A stretch of 64,000 nucleotides of DNA. Origin: Aradus depressus (Eukaryota; Arthropoda; Insecta; Hemiptera; Aradidae). The notes beneath the pieces were generated by a model, which ran no database searches, was not told the DNA's origin, and saw nothing but the letters and a program-made list of their open reading frames with translations. Positions 30,981 to 41,814 of the stretch are shown here, piece after piece. The stretch's first letter is position 1. Each line of letters opens with the position of its first letter. The stretch is taken from the NCBI GenBank assembly GCA_963662175.1, contig OY759214.1, forward strand, positions 80,674,037-80,738,036, given 5' to 3'. The position numbers and the translations under genes are program-made.

Positions 30981-31493
30981 GTATATTACTTACTGAGAAG
31001 TGTTTCAGTCAAAAAACCTCAGATTGATAGCGCAGTGGCCACCATACATAAACAACAGAACACATAACGATCTAATGATACACACAGTATCCGAAACAAT
31101 ACAAACGACTTACATACGGGTTTTTAGCAAACTTTACACAAATACAAACCAATAAATACATACATTATCTCCACAACACTTATGACATTAGCCCCCCACG
31201 AAGGTTGAAGAGAAGATGGAACCGCGACTTATTGCCACCTTGAAACCTATTCGTTATTAGTATTTTTCAACATTATTTTCCTTTACTTTTATTATCTCTT
31301 TCTACACATTCTTCAAAATTATATTTTTTATATATTTATTGTCCTTATAATTAAAATGAATTTTCATCCCCAGGGCCTACCACTGGGTGGCCTTACTTTC
31401 ACACGCCATTGACGCAACCATATTTATATATCATGGTTGTTGCACCCCAGCAACAGTTGTATCTCTATTGATAGAAAACAAAAAAAAACAAAA
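30981..31493 (+). pseudogene. 5'-truncated Jockey LINE: RT tail plus 3' UTR
   Basis: Decayed coding (PPYINNRT, HNDLMIHTVSETIQTTY) matches the minus-strand copy at 20776-21009. The 3' UTR is shared in order: 'cacgaaggttgaagagaaga', 'tggaaccgcgactta', 'gttgttgcaccccagcaaca', 'gttgtatctctattgataga', then an A-rich tail. Frameshifts break the frame. Confidence 0.82.
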
Positions 31494-31528
31494 CATAATG
31501 TGTGAGTGACGCGATACTCATGAGAATT

Positions 31529-31992
31529 GATATGTAAACATCTGCTTTAGTTACAAAAATTTGCTATCGTACACTGATTTTAATTAAAATTTGTTTTATA
31601 ATGTTACAATAAGAAAAGTAGTATGAGGAATTAAACTTTCAAATTTATTATTCTTCAATTTATTTTATACATGAAATTATAGCTGAAATAAGAAAAATAC
31701 AACTGTGATTGTAGAGTCTCTAAACATCGCGAGAATACAGCGTCGATGGTAGTTTTCGAATTTGTTGTTTAAATGCTTCGATTTGTATTCGTTTGTAGAT
31801 AGTTAAAAAAAGAGTTGATTATTAAAGTTGTTGAAATAAAGTCATTAAATCTCCTGAAATGGGTAAAAACAGCTGATATGTGATAAAGAAGTGTGTAGTT
31901 AGCGCAACCGTCCGACATTTACGCATGTACGTCAACGAGATTTACGCTCTGACGTAGCCTCTACCAAGAGCTAAGATGTTTACACATCAAAA
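31529..31992. mobile_element. Possible MITE with ~22-bp imperfect TIRs
   Basis: Left 'ttgatatgtaaacatctgct' (31529) and right 'gagctaagatgtttacacat' (end ~31992) are complementary with two small gaps. No convincing target duplication. An A-run follows. Confidence 0.4.
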
Positions 31993-32539
31993 AAAAAAAA
32001 AAAAAACTGGACCAAAGGTGAGAATGGTCAAAGTACAAAAAAACCAAATAACTGCAGATGAAATGTCGTCATGACGTCATGAAATTGTACACTTAAATAT
32101 AAAACCCTAATAACTTCCGATGTAATGAATGTATCGATACATAATTTGGATTCAAAAACCCAATATGTAAGTCTACTATTGATTTTGAGAGTAATCGGTC
32201 GAATAGTTTTGGAGATTAAGACATACGTTTATAAATTAATTTGTTGTTTCATCTCAGTAAGTTTACGCTCTCCCCCTCCTCCCTTATCCTCCCTTATTTG
32301 TAAAACGTTACCGGTAGATACCCATTTAATCCCGTTATCTAAGATACATTCAGTAGTTGTCTTCTAAGTTACTCCAATTACTTCTTGAGAACTAAACCAA
32401 CTACTAATCCTTTGTATAAAACTTGAATTAGTTTGAATCACATGTACGAGTAGTTCTCTGGGAGATTATCAAGAGCGAATTATCTTAAGTTTGATCCAAC
32501 TAATAGTACAAGTATTTAACCTCATTACACATATTTATT
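31993..32539. other. Mostly unassigned; small Repeat A piece at ~32095-32170
   Basis: 'aaaaccctaataacttccga', 'tgtaatgaatgtatcgatac' belong to Repeat A. The remainder has no supported feature. Confidence 0.35.
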
Positions 32540-32850
32540 TAGAAATATGTAATGTGGATATAACAGGATTCTTTTATACCAACCACTTTTGTACATACCA
32601 CTTTCCCTCCTCCCCCCTCAGATCAATTTCATAGTGACATTTCTGGATATATGATAGTATTCAACTATGCATTATTTCATTGTAAAGCGTGGTACTAAGC
32701 ATGAATTTCATATGCCCAGTAATGCCAGTATGAAATGAATTTGAGATGAGACAATATGTACTCGTATTTACAGATAATATGGAAATAAAATTAACATATA
32801 TTCATGTAATAGATACCAAACCAGCCATTACGGGTAACACAGCTAGTACA
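32540..32850. mobile_element. MITE-T, decayed
   Basis: 'aatgtggatataacaggatt', 'ttataccaaccactttt' at the left and 'accaaaccagccattacggg' at the right echo the MITE-T ends. 'cccagtaatgccagtatgaa' matches 28949 onward. Confidence 0.5.
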
Positions 32851-32933
32851 CAATGATGCACTTCATAACGCAACTACCATATTATTTGCAACTGCTCTTC
32901 ATAAAATGTTGAAAATTTATAAAACATCATTCA

Positions 32934-33134
32934 TTTTTTTTTTGGCATTATGTACGATGCATATTAGCCTTGTCAATGTGTTAATCCAGTTATATTCACG
33001 ACATCCATGGCCCCGGGAGGGAGTTCTATCTATGAAATAAAACTTACTCCCGGACGGGATTCGAACCCACAAACCATGTTGAGACCATCCGACCAAAGCC
33101 CTACGCTCTAGCCCGCACGGCGACAATGACCCCC
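32934..33134 (-). repeat. SINE-A, full length
   Basis: Poly-T (tail) at 32934, then 'ttggcattatgtacgatgca', 'acatccatggccccgggag', B-box complement 'gggattcgaacccac', and head 'tagcccgcacggcgaca'. Target duplication not evident. Confidence 0.88.
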
Positions 33135-33408
33135 AAATATTCTTCTTTAAATATTGTATATTTATAAAGCCTAAATTAATTGTTGAAATATTTTTTTATA
33201 AATATGTTGAAACGTTATAAAATATCAATTTATTTTCGAAATATTCTTCATAAAATGTAATACAAATTTATAAAACCTGTCTAATTTTGAAATATTCTAC
33301 ATAAAATGTTTTATAAAAAATTTATAAAACGTGAAATATCAATTTATTGAACACAACTAAATCAGTTTGTTTTATAAATATTCTTTATAAAATATTAGTT
33401 ATTGTAAC
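33135..33408. other. AT-rich short-period repeats
   Basis: Phrases like 'ttcataaaatgt', 'tttataaaac', 'atatcaatttatt' recur irregularly, suggesting a decayed simple tandem array; similar phrases also lie at 32885-32930. Confidence 0.4.
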
Positions 33409-33690
33409 ATGACCGGGCTTTAACTACCGAGATCATTTCGACTACTACCAGAGCGCTCTTGCGTCGCTCTGATGGACATGAGCCCGACACTTCTATGGGA
33501 GTTCTAAATTTTGCGTACCCAGATTAACGAGTACCTGACATAGTATGACTCGGGACCATCCCCTAATGTTCCATTAGAAGGAAGGCGTGCTCAAGGTTTA
33601 TTTCTCCGCCCAAATAAGGTCCTCGGTCGGGTTCCGATCCTTGAGCTCAGAAGGCAAGCATGCTACCTCTGACCTACCGGCGCCCTCTCA
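33409..33690 (-). repeat. SINE-B, near-complete, diverged
   Basis: 'atgaccgggctttaactac', 'gagcgctcttgcgtcg', 'ggacatgagcccgac', 'ctcgggaccatcccctaatg', then 'acctaccggcgccctctcat' (complement of the head 'agggcgccggtag'). Confidence 0.85.
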
Positions 33691-33699
33691 TATGAAATA

Positions 33700-34287
33700 C
33701 AGTAGAACCTCTTTAAGTCGAACCTCGATAAGTCGAAAATCTCCAAAACTCGAAAAAAAGTTTTGTTCCTTTCCCTTCAAGCCCCAAAACCTCCATTACT
33801 CGAAATCTCAACCCTTCATTAGTCGAAATAATCAGTGAGTTCCTACAAGCCATTTTGGTAGGTACATATTTTCCCTCTATAACTCGAAAAAATAAATTGG
33901 ACCTCTGTATCTCGAACATAGCAATGTTTTATTTTACAACTTTTACAACTCGATTATTTGAAACTTATTACCTCTGTAGCTCGAAGAAAAATAAGTTACC
34001 GACTTTAAGAATTTGCCGACTATTTAATACCTACATATACTACGTATTTTTTATTTTAAGGATGTTTTGAAATAATGTTGATTTATAATAAATATAAATA
34101 TGTTTGTTACCTCTGTAACTTGAATTTTTATTTATTTCACCTCTCTAACTCAAAATTAGTTAGAATGAATCTTAACCACTACAAGTCGAATCAAAATCCG
34201 CCTGTCGAAGTCCTCCATAAGTCGAAAACTGTACAACTCGAATTTTTTGGTGTCTCCTTTGATGTTCGACTTATGGAGGTTCTACTG
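33700..34287. mobile_element. pogo/Tigger-like MITE (588 bp) with TA duplication
   Basis: Ends CAGTAGAACCTC (33700) and GAGGTTCTACTG (to 34287), flanked by TA (33698-33699, 34288-34289). This TIR type is that of pogo/Tigger elements. The interior is composed of a dozen or more degenerate units of the form acctct-n-aactcgaa, in the same sense. No transposase. It inserted next to the SINE-B head. Confidence 0.88.
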
Positions 34288-34789
34288 TATAAATTTATTT
34301 TTGAAGTATTAATCATTAAGTATTGAAAATTGATTAAATATTTTAATCAAACCCAAAATTCAGGAATAAGCGCACAACTTAAAAATCTTAAGATGTTGGG
34401 AACTGAAAATTCGTGAGGATTCCGGATTCAGGGACTGTACCGCCTACTAACAGTGTTTCACCCTCCTTACACATACGAGTACAGTCTGAGACAGGAATAT
34501 CCTACCCCCAGCAGGGTCCGATTTGTTGAATGTTAGTACAGGTCCCGCTCCGCTAATGACATTCACACATTCCCTCCCCTCTCTTCCTTCTCATTTCCAG
34601 TTTTGTACAAACATATCGATAAAACAGATCGATAACATTTGTAATGAAAAAGAAAATTAACTTCCTCTAACTGGCTTCTATCAATAGACTTTCATCTCAT
34701 CAATGAAGGACATCATTTTTCGAAAAAAAATATAGAAATAAAAGGCGATGAGAGCAATGTTCTTCTATAAGGGTCTTATTCAGGGATTC
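34288..34789. other. Unassigned; pyrimidine-rich patch before an AG
   Basis: 34560-34605 is pyrimidine-rich and ends 'ctcatttccag|ttttg', acceptor-like, but no coding follows. Confidence 0.3.
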
Positions 34790-34945
34790 AACCCCTATTT
34801 TGTTTTTATGTATTATTCTTTTTTTTATTGTACTTATTTGTATTTTTCTTAATTCTTTTCTATATTTCGCACATTGTGGCCTTTGGAAGGGAGGTAAGAA
34901 CGTCTCGAAATGGTGTAAAAGACAATTCTCGAAGATAATTAACAT
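34790..34945 (+). repeat. Penelope-type terminal repeat, decayed hairpin
   Basis: T-rich leader, 'ttttctatatttcgcacatt', 'gtggcctttggaagggagg', 'aagaacgtctcgaaatggt', 'tctcgaagataattaac'. The CTGATGA core is mutated; GAAA remains. Confidence 0.55.
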
Positions 34946-35121
34946 TTTTTCAGAGTTATTGTGAAACACTTAAAAAAAATATAAAGAAAAACATATGTTT
35001 TTTTAAATATTAGTCTCACTAAATTTATGGGAGTACATTCGGTATTGTTACCATCTTCAGCCATGACTTACAAATACTAAATGGTTAGTAGAACTAAAGT
35101 GGTAATATATATGCATATATA

Positions 35122-36022
35122 CAGTGCTGGATTACCCAATAGGCCGGACTAGGCCATGGCCTGGGGCCCCCGTCGATGAAGGGCCCCCGTAAAAATCGAA
35201 AATGGATTTTTTTTTTAAAAAAACAAAGTTTATTCCGAAAAATTCAAAATTATACATTTTTTTTATTCATTAAAAATTTACCAATCAATCAAATTTATGT
35301 TTGATCATTTTTTTTTATATCTATACATTCATCATATCTACCATTGTATTTACGGCAAATAATTTTTTGAATCAATTTATGATTCCAATTGTTTATTCAT
35401 CTCAAGTTTCTACTTTCAAATTGCGCGCTCAATAACACAACCTTTTCTTTTTTCATGATCGAAACAAGCATGTTGATTTGAATAGTGTGGAATCGAGTTG
35501 TGTTTTAACTGATATTGAATAATAGTGATTGAATAATATTTATAAAATAACTACCAGTTTGCTTGTAGAAGGTGAGTATTCCATATATAATATATAATAT
35601 AATATATTCCATATTTACACATAAAACACACAACACTCATCAGATTCAATCGAAATGTCTACTTTTGTTATACTTTTTAAGTAGAACTTTTCTTATAACT
35701 TAAAACTATTGAAAATATTATCATTTCTATTCTAAGTATCGAATTTAGCGACCTCAAGTGTAGAAAGAAAGATTTTTAAAGACAAATCTTATATCAACGT
35801 TTATATTATAAATTGATATTGTATATAACATGTTTTTGTAATTTTAGTTTGAAAAGAATATATACATTAACAAAAAATAAAATTTATTTCATGTTTATAC
35901 CTTAGAAATAATATAAATCCATTGTTAAATGCATATAAACATTTTATTGCAGTTTGTAAAAAAAGGGGGGGCCCCAACAATTCTAAGGGCCTAGGGCCTC
36001 CTATTCGCTTAATCCGGCACTG
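35122..36022. mobile_element. hAT-like element (901 bp), non-autonomous
   Basis: Ends CAGTGCTGGATTACCC (35122) and, on the other strand, CAGTGCCGGATTAAGCGAAT; the subterminal sequences are 'gggccccc'-rich on both sides. Flanking 8-mers catatata (35114-35121) and catacata (36023-36030) differ at one base, fitting the 8-bp hAT duplication. No transposase frame in the AT-rich interior. Confidence 0.85.
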
Positions 36023-36124
36023 CATACATAAAGATTACTGTAAACAACATTTTTAAGGGCCTAGGGCCTCCTATTCGCTTAATCCGGCACTGCATACATA
36101 AAGATTACTGTAAACAACATTTTT
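35982..36124. repeat. 70-bp tandem duplication across the hAT 3' end
   Basis: 'aagggcctagggcctcctat' through 'agattactgtaaacaacat' is present twice, exactly 70 bp apart. It includes the last ~39 bp of the hAT element, its target duplication and flank, so it arose after the insertion. Confidence 0.95.
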
Positions 36125-36423
36125 AACTGATAAATTGCCGTACTTTTCTTTTACACTTGGCCTCTCGACCTCTATTGATTTTAAATTGCACCAAATTATC
36201 ACTGCAAGAGTTAACCAAATTATAAATTTCAAATATAATTTAATTCACATGTTGAGACAGTTCATGATTGATACAACATTGACTGCACTTTCTGCAATTT
36301 ATCGCCTATCAGGTTTTACAATATAACAAAAGAGGTTGACATATATAACAAATATAGACCCCACTTAACGTTTCGTATCACGCATTATATGTGTGCATAA
36401 TGTGTGCACCATTAAAGCAAAAC
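36125..36423. other. Unassigned sequence
   Basis: The 63-codon frame 36135-36326 (+) has no recognisable domain. Confidence 0.3.
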
Positions 36424-36598
36424 ATATGCCATTTGTCCATTACGGGACTTTCTTATACCAATCACGCTTACAGATCAATCTCTCCCCACCTATCCTAAAG
36501 CGTAATTATGAGAGTGACTTTCTTTTACCAAGAGGGAGGGGGAAAGAGCGTGATCTGTAATCGTAGTTAGTATTAAGTCCTGTAATAGCCACATCACA
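36424..36598. mobile_element. MITE-T, short copy
   Basis: 'tgtccattacgggactttct', 'tataccaatcacgcttacag' at left. At the right, 'gatctgtaatcgtagttagt', 'attaagtcctgtaatagcca', 'catcac' is the inverted counterpart. Confidence 0.68.
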
Positions 36599-36689
36599 TA
36601 AATTTAATGTTTTTCTTATTTTTTTATAATTTTTCAAATTACCAATTTTAATATTATTTTGAAATAATTCCCATGGAAATTTATTTTTT

Positions 36690-37360
36690 ATTTTTAGAGG
36701 CGCGGAATTTTATTAACGCAAATTTTTGGTGGGAACGAATTTTTCGATAGGACCCCTTTTTGCGTAAATCAGGGAAACGTCTAATAATAATAATAATATT
36801 ATGTGTCTCAAAATTTCATTTCACGACGGTTTTTGGCATTTATCTATAAAACCGGACGACCTGCAAAAAATTGTATTTCATATATAATATGCACTTTAAT
36901 TTTTTCCACAACTTTTACTTAAAAATAGTTTTGATTAGATCATAAATATGAGCGGTATCTTGTAATAGTACTTAAACCTCAAAGTGAAGAGGTCTTAATT
37001 TTTGTCTGATTTCGGCCAAAATCTAACCAAAATTAAGTTAGCATAATATGTTACTAACTATATGAAACTAAGTTAGCATAATATTAAATATGTACTTAAA
37101 CCTCAAAGTAAAGAGGTCTTAATTTTTGTCTGATTTCGGCCAAAATCTAACCAAAACTAAGTTAGCATATGTGACTTCTTCACTCCAAATTTCAAGTGCA
37201 TAGCTACAATCATTTTCGCGATAGAACACTCCGCTCACATTTTCGTTTGAACTCCAAATTTCAAGTTCATAGCTACAATCGTTTTTGCGGTAGCGCTCAC
37301 GTTCCTTTGAAACATTCCCGAAGACATACTTATTCCAATCTAATTGCCATTTTGGCAAAT
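36690..37360 (-). repeat. Repeat C with internal ~124-bp duplication
   Basis: 'tttcgataggacccctttt', 'cgtaaatcagggaaacgtc', 'aaaaccggacgacctgcaaa', 'gatcataaatatgagcggta' follow the family order on the minus strand. 'cttaaacctcaaagt...ccaaaatctaaccaaa' occurs at 36971 and again at 37095. 'actccaaatttcaag' also occurs twice, at ~37181 and ~37250. Confidence 0.75.
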
Positions 37361-37487
37361 CGCCTTCAAAGTCAAAAAAAGTCGTCGATGAATCGGACAT
37401 TTTTGGAATCAAGGGTTCAGAAAACCTAAAATTCTGATGAAATTTCAACATCGAATTTTAAACCGAATACTTCGTATAACTGGGGAA
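37361..37487 (+). repeat. Repeat A remnant joining start and end
   Basis: 'gtcgtcgatgaatcgg' (start signature) is followed within ~50 bp by end sequence 'gaaaacctaaaattctgatg', 'cttcgtataactggggaag', so the middle is deleted. Confidence 0.65.
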
Positions 37488-37799
37488 GTAAAATATATGT
37501 TCTTTCCAGTTTTCTCTTGTTATATTTCAACGATTTAATTTTATGAATTCTCCCTAAATAATTATGTTCAATTCCATTCTGCTTACAGCTATTGTATTCA
37601 GGAAATTTATGGGCATCTATCTACTCCAAAAATGGAGTAAAAAATATGATGTTATAATGGTTATATAAATATCAGTGTTTCTACAATAGCGGATGAAGTA
37701 ATAGTCAGCCATTAAATAAATGGAATATAAAATTATTCTTCATCCTTGGTAATTTAAATTAAAACAAAAGAAGGATTATTTTTGATAATAATTTAGAAA

Positions 37800-37860
37800 A
37801 GGGGGCCTTGATGGTGTAGTGATTAGCCTCGCTGCTTACAGGCCTGATAGATGATTACAT
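37800..37860 (+). repeat. tRNA-like SINE head (A-box only)
   Basis: 'ggccttgatggtgtagtgat', 'tagcctcgctgc' matches the start of a tRNA with A-box-like tgatggtgtagtgattag. No B-box follows, so it is a truncated tRNA-derived piece. Confidence 0.45.
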
Positions 37861-37954
37861 TATACATATTCGCTATCGTTAAAACTCCATGTATTCACTC
37901 AATTCTACAAATTCTCGAAGTAAGAAAAGTGTTTCATCCACCATTTAACTTTCT

Positions 37955-38345
37955 TATATCTTTGATATAAGCAAGTATTGTAATCGTGCAGAAATCCGAG
38001 ATCGTGTTTTCAACGGAATTGTTTCAAGGTCCCCTTTGATCATTTTAGCGATGTGTGGATGTGATTGGAACTTGTTTAGCGCTCTAACTCAGAAATTATT
38101 ACCTATATTACAAGTACAAAGATACATTTAACGAGATACATACCGAAAAATATACTAAAATGAAGTCTTGAAAAAAACATTTTTTTAGACGTTTCCTTGA
38201 TTTCCGCGTAAACGGTTAGTTTCTTCGAAAAATTGGATCCTACCAGGAATGTTCCTTAATAAATTTCCAACTTCAATATACCCTGAGATTTGAGATAGGA
38301 GCAATACGATCACAGTTATAACGCCTCAAAGAAAAATAAATTCTG
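37955..38345 (+). repeat. Repeat C, shortened copy
   Basis: 'ataagcaagtattgtaatcg', 'gaaatccgagatcg', 'tttcaaggtcccctttga', 'ccttgatttccgcgtaaacg', 'accctgagatttgagatagg'. Confidence 0.75.
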
Positions 38346-38460
38346 TGGGAAATATTTTCAAACTCATGTTCAAAGTGTACCGCATAGTTTTATTATTAAA
38401 GAGGGTAGTTATTTTTTTTATTAAAAAAGATAAAAATAAAGAAGAAACAGACAGACATTC

Positions 38461-38560
38461 TTACTTCCCCAGCTATACGATGTATAGGGGGAGTTATGTA
38501 ATTGGCCAGAAATTCGATATTGAGTTTTCACAGGAATTTCATTGTTTTCCTGCCCCTCAT
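38461..38560 (-). repeat. Repeat A terminal piece with hairpin
   Basis: 'acttccccagctatacgatg', 'tatagggggagttatgtaat', 'tggccagaaattcgat', 'cacaggaatttcat'. The hairpin arms CTTCCCC...GTATAGGGGGAG are visible with one change. Confidence 0.75.
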
Positions 38561-38790
38561 CGCCAAAAAGACGAGCTGAACACCTCCCAGATCCTCTCCG
38601 CACCAGTGTTTTAATTCGTCCCCCAAAAAAGTGGTTTAAAGTGTCCTTTTTTGTAAACAAAGTTTATAATCTTTGAGGGGACCGATTAAAGACCCTACAT
38701 TCCAACCGGACCGTCGTCCAAAAAGAGGAAATTAAATTCAGAAATTATAACTGTTATATCATGTTCGGAGGAACAACATTTTCATATTAA

Positions 38791-39432
38791 CATGTTGACT
38801 GCCACGGAATTTTTCACGATTTCAGTCTAAAAAGCAAATTTGATTTAATCATGTTATATTATTAAAAACTTTAATAATAGTACATAGTAATAATCAAAAA
38901 GCTTAAAAAATGTTTGTTTTTATGTTTTTTTTCGTAAAAACATGTTACGAATTATTTTCTAAAATAAAACTTATAAAGTTTAGAGAAGCATTCGTCAACG
39001 CGTTGATTGGAGAAAAGATTGAACCAATTTAAAAAAAAAAACAGGATCGCATTATTTACAGACTATTCCACCTACCGAAAAAAAACTGCGTCTGACAAAG
39101 CCATGCCGATTTGGTACCAAAGCTAAAAAACGGCGCGAAACACGCTACTTCTGTCTAATCTGCCAAGAGAAGCATTTTCCTTTGCGTGGAAGATTGTTTT
39201 AAAAATTATCACAAAACATAAAAATTTATTTCCTTGTATATCCTTTTTTTTTTTATAAACTTTGTATAATTATTATATTTTCTGTTAATTTAAGCCAAAC
39301 CTGATTTTTTATTCTCTTTCCTGAGGCCATCTATTTATATTTACACTGTTATGCTACGAGTTTCCTCGTAGCTGTACAAATATGGCAAGTAATGAAGGGA
39401 CGAGATAACTCGTAGTTGGCAGTCAACGTGTG
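38791..39432 (+). mobile_element. piggyBac-like element (642 bp) with TTAA sites
   Basis: TTAA lies at 38787-38790 and 39433-39436. Ends are inverted: left CATGTTGACTGCCACGG, right the complement of CACACGTTGACTGCCAACTA. A transposase C-terminal relic lies inside (separate entry). TTAA target, short TIR and the Cys-rich tail together make the assignment firm. The size is about a quarter of an autonomous piggyBac, so it is internally deleted. Confidence 0.9.
38977..39221 (+). pseudogene. piggyBac transposase C-terminal Cys-rich domain, broken
   Basis: Frame pieces in order: KFREAFVNALIGEKIEPI, a stop, then IPPTEKKLRLTKPC and KRRETRYFCLIC. After a frameshift the last piece reads CVEDCFKNYHKT before a stop at ~39219. 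This is the zinc-ribbon/RING-like tail of piggyBac transposases, which helps TIR binding. The catalytic DDD core is missing. Confidence 0.85.
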
Positions 39433-39744
39433 TTAATACCCACTCTAGTGATAATGAATCACAAAAGTGAGTGTACGCCTGCTTAGCGTTGCTGATGTCA
39501 TAAACAGCGTCTATTATTCTTTCTCAATTCTCATTCTCTCGCGTACGAAAACCTACATTTCTTATTTTTCTAACCATAGGCATATTATATTTATATTGGA
39601 ATCAAATGAAGTGATTTCTGATATTCCTTACAACGGAAATAATGTTGATTTAACAAATGAATAAAAATAAAATCAATAAATAAAACTGTTTGCATCTAAA
39701 ATGTTGAGTTAATTGAGAAATCCCATACAACATAAAAATAATAT
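39433..39744. other. Unassigned sequence
   Basis: The 65-codon frame 39467-39664 (+) has no recognisable domain. Confidence 0.3.
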
Positions 39745-39845
39745 TTATGGATCAAAAAATTCCGTTGAAAACTGCGAATTCAAATTTTTGACTCTTTTTG
39801 GTTCCATAACTTCCCCTATACTTCATATAACCGGGGATGTAATAA
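39745..39845 (+). repeat. Repeat A terminal piece
   Basis: 'aaaattccgttgaaaactgc', 'ttggttccataacttcccct', 'atacttcatataaccgggga'. Confidence 0.7.
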
Positions 39846-40247
39846 AATTATTTTCATACTAGTAGGTTCAGGAATAGAGCTCCACTATTGAATGTCATGA
39901 GTTTAGTACAAATGTGTATCTCTGGATGGCACTACAGTGGCACGTAATTAGCTGCAGTTTCCTGCATTTATGGGAAGAGTTGTTCAGTCACTATTTATGT
40001 GCAGTCACTCTTTGTGCAGTTACACCCTCTCTAGTACCTAGTATGTAATAAAAGTTAAGGTGTAAATGTACAACTTGGAACACATTGACTCAAATAGAGC
40101 CAACAAGCCATTTCTACTTTCCTACTCCGACTTCAACTTCAATCACCCTGTGTACTTGTTTAAAACAATTTCGTATTTATAATTATATTTTAAATTGTGA
40201 AGCATAAATTGGCCTATGTATGTATGTTGCTGCTTTTTTCCTGTTAT
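39846..40247. other. Unassigned sequence
   Basis: No supported feature. Confidence 0.3.
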
Positions 40248-41310
40248 ACCCAGCTATATGAAGTATAGAGCAAGTTATGTAGTCGGTCAAAAATCCGATG
40301 CGAATACATGTTTTTCGACCTCTAGTTTCCAAATATTTAAAAAAAGTCTGTGTGACTGACTGTGAACACGATAACTCCCGATAGAATGAATGTTCACGTT
40401 CACTTTGTGAATCCAGAACCCTCTAACAACGAGACCTAATGATTTTCAGCCAAATCGATTCAAAGAGAGTGGGGATTAGAGGGGAGGCTTACCATAAAAA
40501 CTCTAATAACTGTCGATGTAATTTTATGAAAAACATAAAATTTCTTATTTAAACCAAATGAGAACATAACCTGTCATATTCCAGCAATATCAGAAATATC
40601 CAAATTTCAACGCTTTAGAGACAGTTTTTCGGGAAGTTACGTAATCGATCAGGTTGAGTTTTCACCAGAATTTCCCGATGCCCTGTGCATGGTCCACATT
40701 GTGTTTGTCTGTGAAAAGCACATAAGGACAGCACATATTAATTTTAGAGGGCGCCGGTAGCTCAATGGTATGCGTGCTTGACTTCTGAGCTCAAGAACGT
40801 GGGTTTGTAACCCGAACGAGGCCCTTAGTTTATTTTATCTGGGAGGTAAAATAAACTTAAGCATGCCGTCCTTCGGATGGGACGTTAAGCGATGGTCCCG
40901 AGCCTGTACGATGTCAGGTACTCGTTAAAGACCCCTGCCCTAGGTGAATAAAAAATTTAGGATAGGCAAAATTTAGGACTCCCATAGTAGAGTCGGGTTC
41001 ATGTCCACCAGAGTGATGAAAGAGCGCTCTGGTAGTAGGCGATATGACCTCGTAGTTAAAGCCCGGGCATGAGTCATAAAACCTAACCTATTAATTTTAA
41101 TTATTCGAAACAGGCGGGATCAGAAGAGGAGGCTCAACTCAAAAACCTTTTTGCCATGAATTGTAGTTGAGTACCTGACATCTTATAGGACTAATGTTCT
41201 GATTGGAGTGATTTTACTTCTTTAGCTATACAAAGTTTAGAGAAGTTATGTAATCGGTCATAAATTCGATGTAGAGTTTTCACCGGAATTTCATGTTTTA
41301 CTGTCCCTCA
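40248..41310 (-). repeat. Repeat A, long copy, split by SINE-B
   Basis: 40248-40746 reads 'cccagctatatgaagtatag', 'cggtcaaaaatccgatg', 'ataactcccgatagaatgaa', 'gattttcagccaaatcgatt'. 41089-41310 continues with 'ggcgggatcagaagaggagg' and a second terminal piece 'ttatgtaatcggtcataaat'. SINE-B (40747-41088) was inserted later. Confidence 0.75.
40747..41088 (+). repeat. SINE-B, complete, with 11-bp target duplication
   Basis: TATTAATTTTA occurs at 40736-40746 and 41089-41099. Head gagggcgccggtagctcaat (A-box region tagctcaatggtatgcgtgc), B-box-like gtgggtttgtaacccg, then the long body ('ccgtccttcggatgggacg', 'actcccatagtagagtcggg', 'agagcgctctggtagtaggc') and the tail 'ataaaacctaacc(ta)'. Best reference copy in the window. 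Confidence 0.95.
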
Positions 41311-41385
41311 TTGCAGACATCAAAAAAACAATAATGTTACAAATAATTTATGGTTTCCAGATTTACTTTGTGAAGCTCCATTCCA
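41311..41385. other. Short unassigned spacer
   Basis: Lies between Repeat A and the Penelope-like element. 'aataatgttaca' at 41328 recurs inverted outside the right arm at ~42516, so the inverted structure may start here. Confidence 0.35.
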
Positions 41386-41814
41386 GGAATAGATAATTAA
41401 AATACACAATTTCTTTGTCAAACTTCACTATATATTCTCAAATACTCACTCGCGATGTTAAGGCATTATCATGAGTCACTTACAAACTGACAGAAAGTGG
41501 GGGCCAAAAAGGTCCACTTTTGAATTTACTGGAAGCGGTAGAAATAAATAAACTGAACAAAAATAACGATATTGTAATGCTAAATGAACAAATAGAACTG
41601 AACCATTCCCCCCTTCTTAATTTAAATATCAAGTAGCTAAGAGTCTGATGATTGTATTAATGTTTTGCCAACTCACATTCAGATATTAGATATTCAATAC
41701 TATAATTTTCATTTGATGTTTTAATTTGTCTTTAAATTCTATAAATTTAATTTTAATTCTCTAGAGCAGTAGGCGATATGACCTCTTAATTAACGAAAAG
41801 TAACATTGTAACAG

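Noticed and set aside
34560..34610. Second host exon after the acceptor-like 'ctcatttccag'
   Set aside because: No open, protein-like sequence or donor follows.
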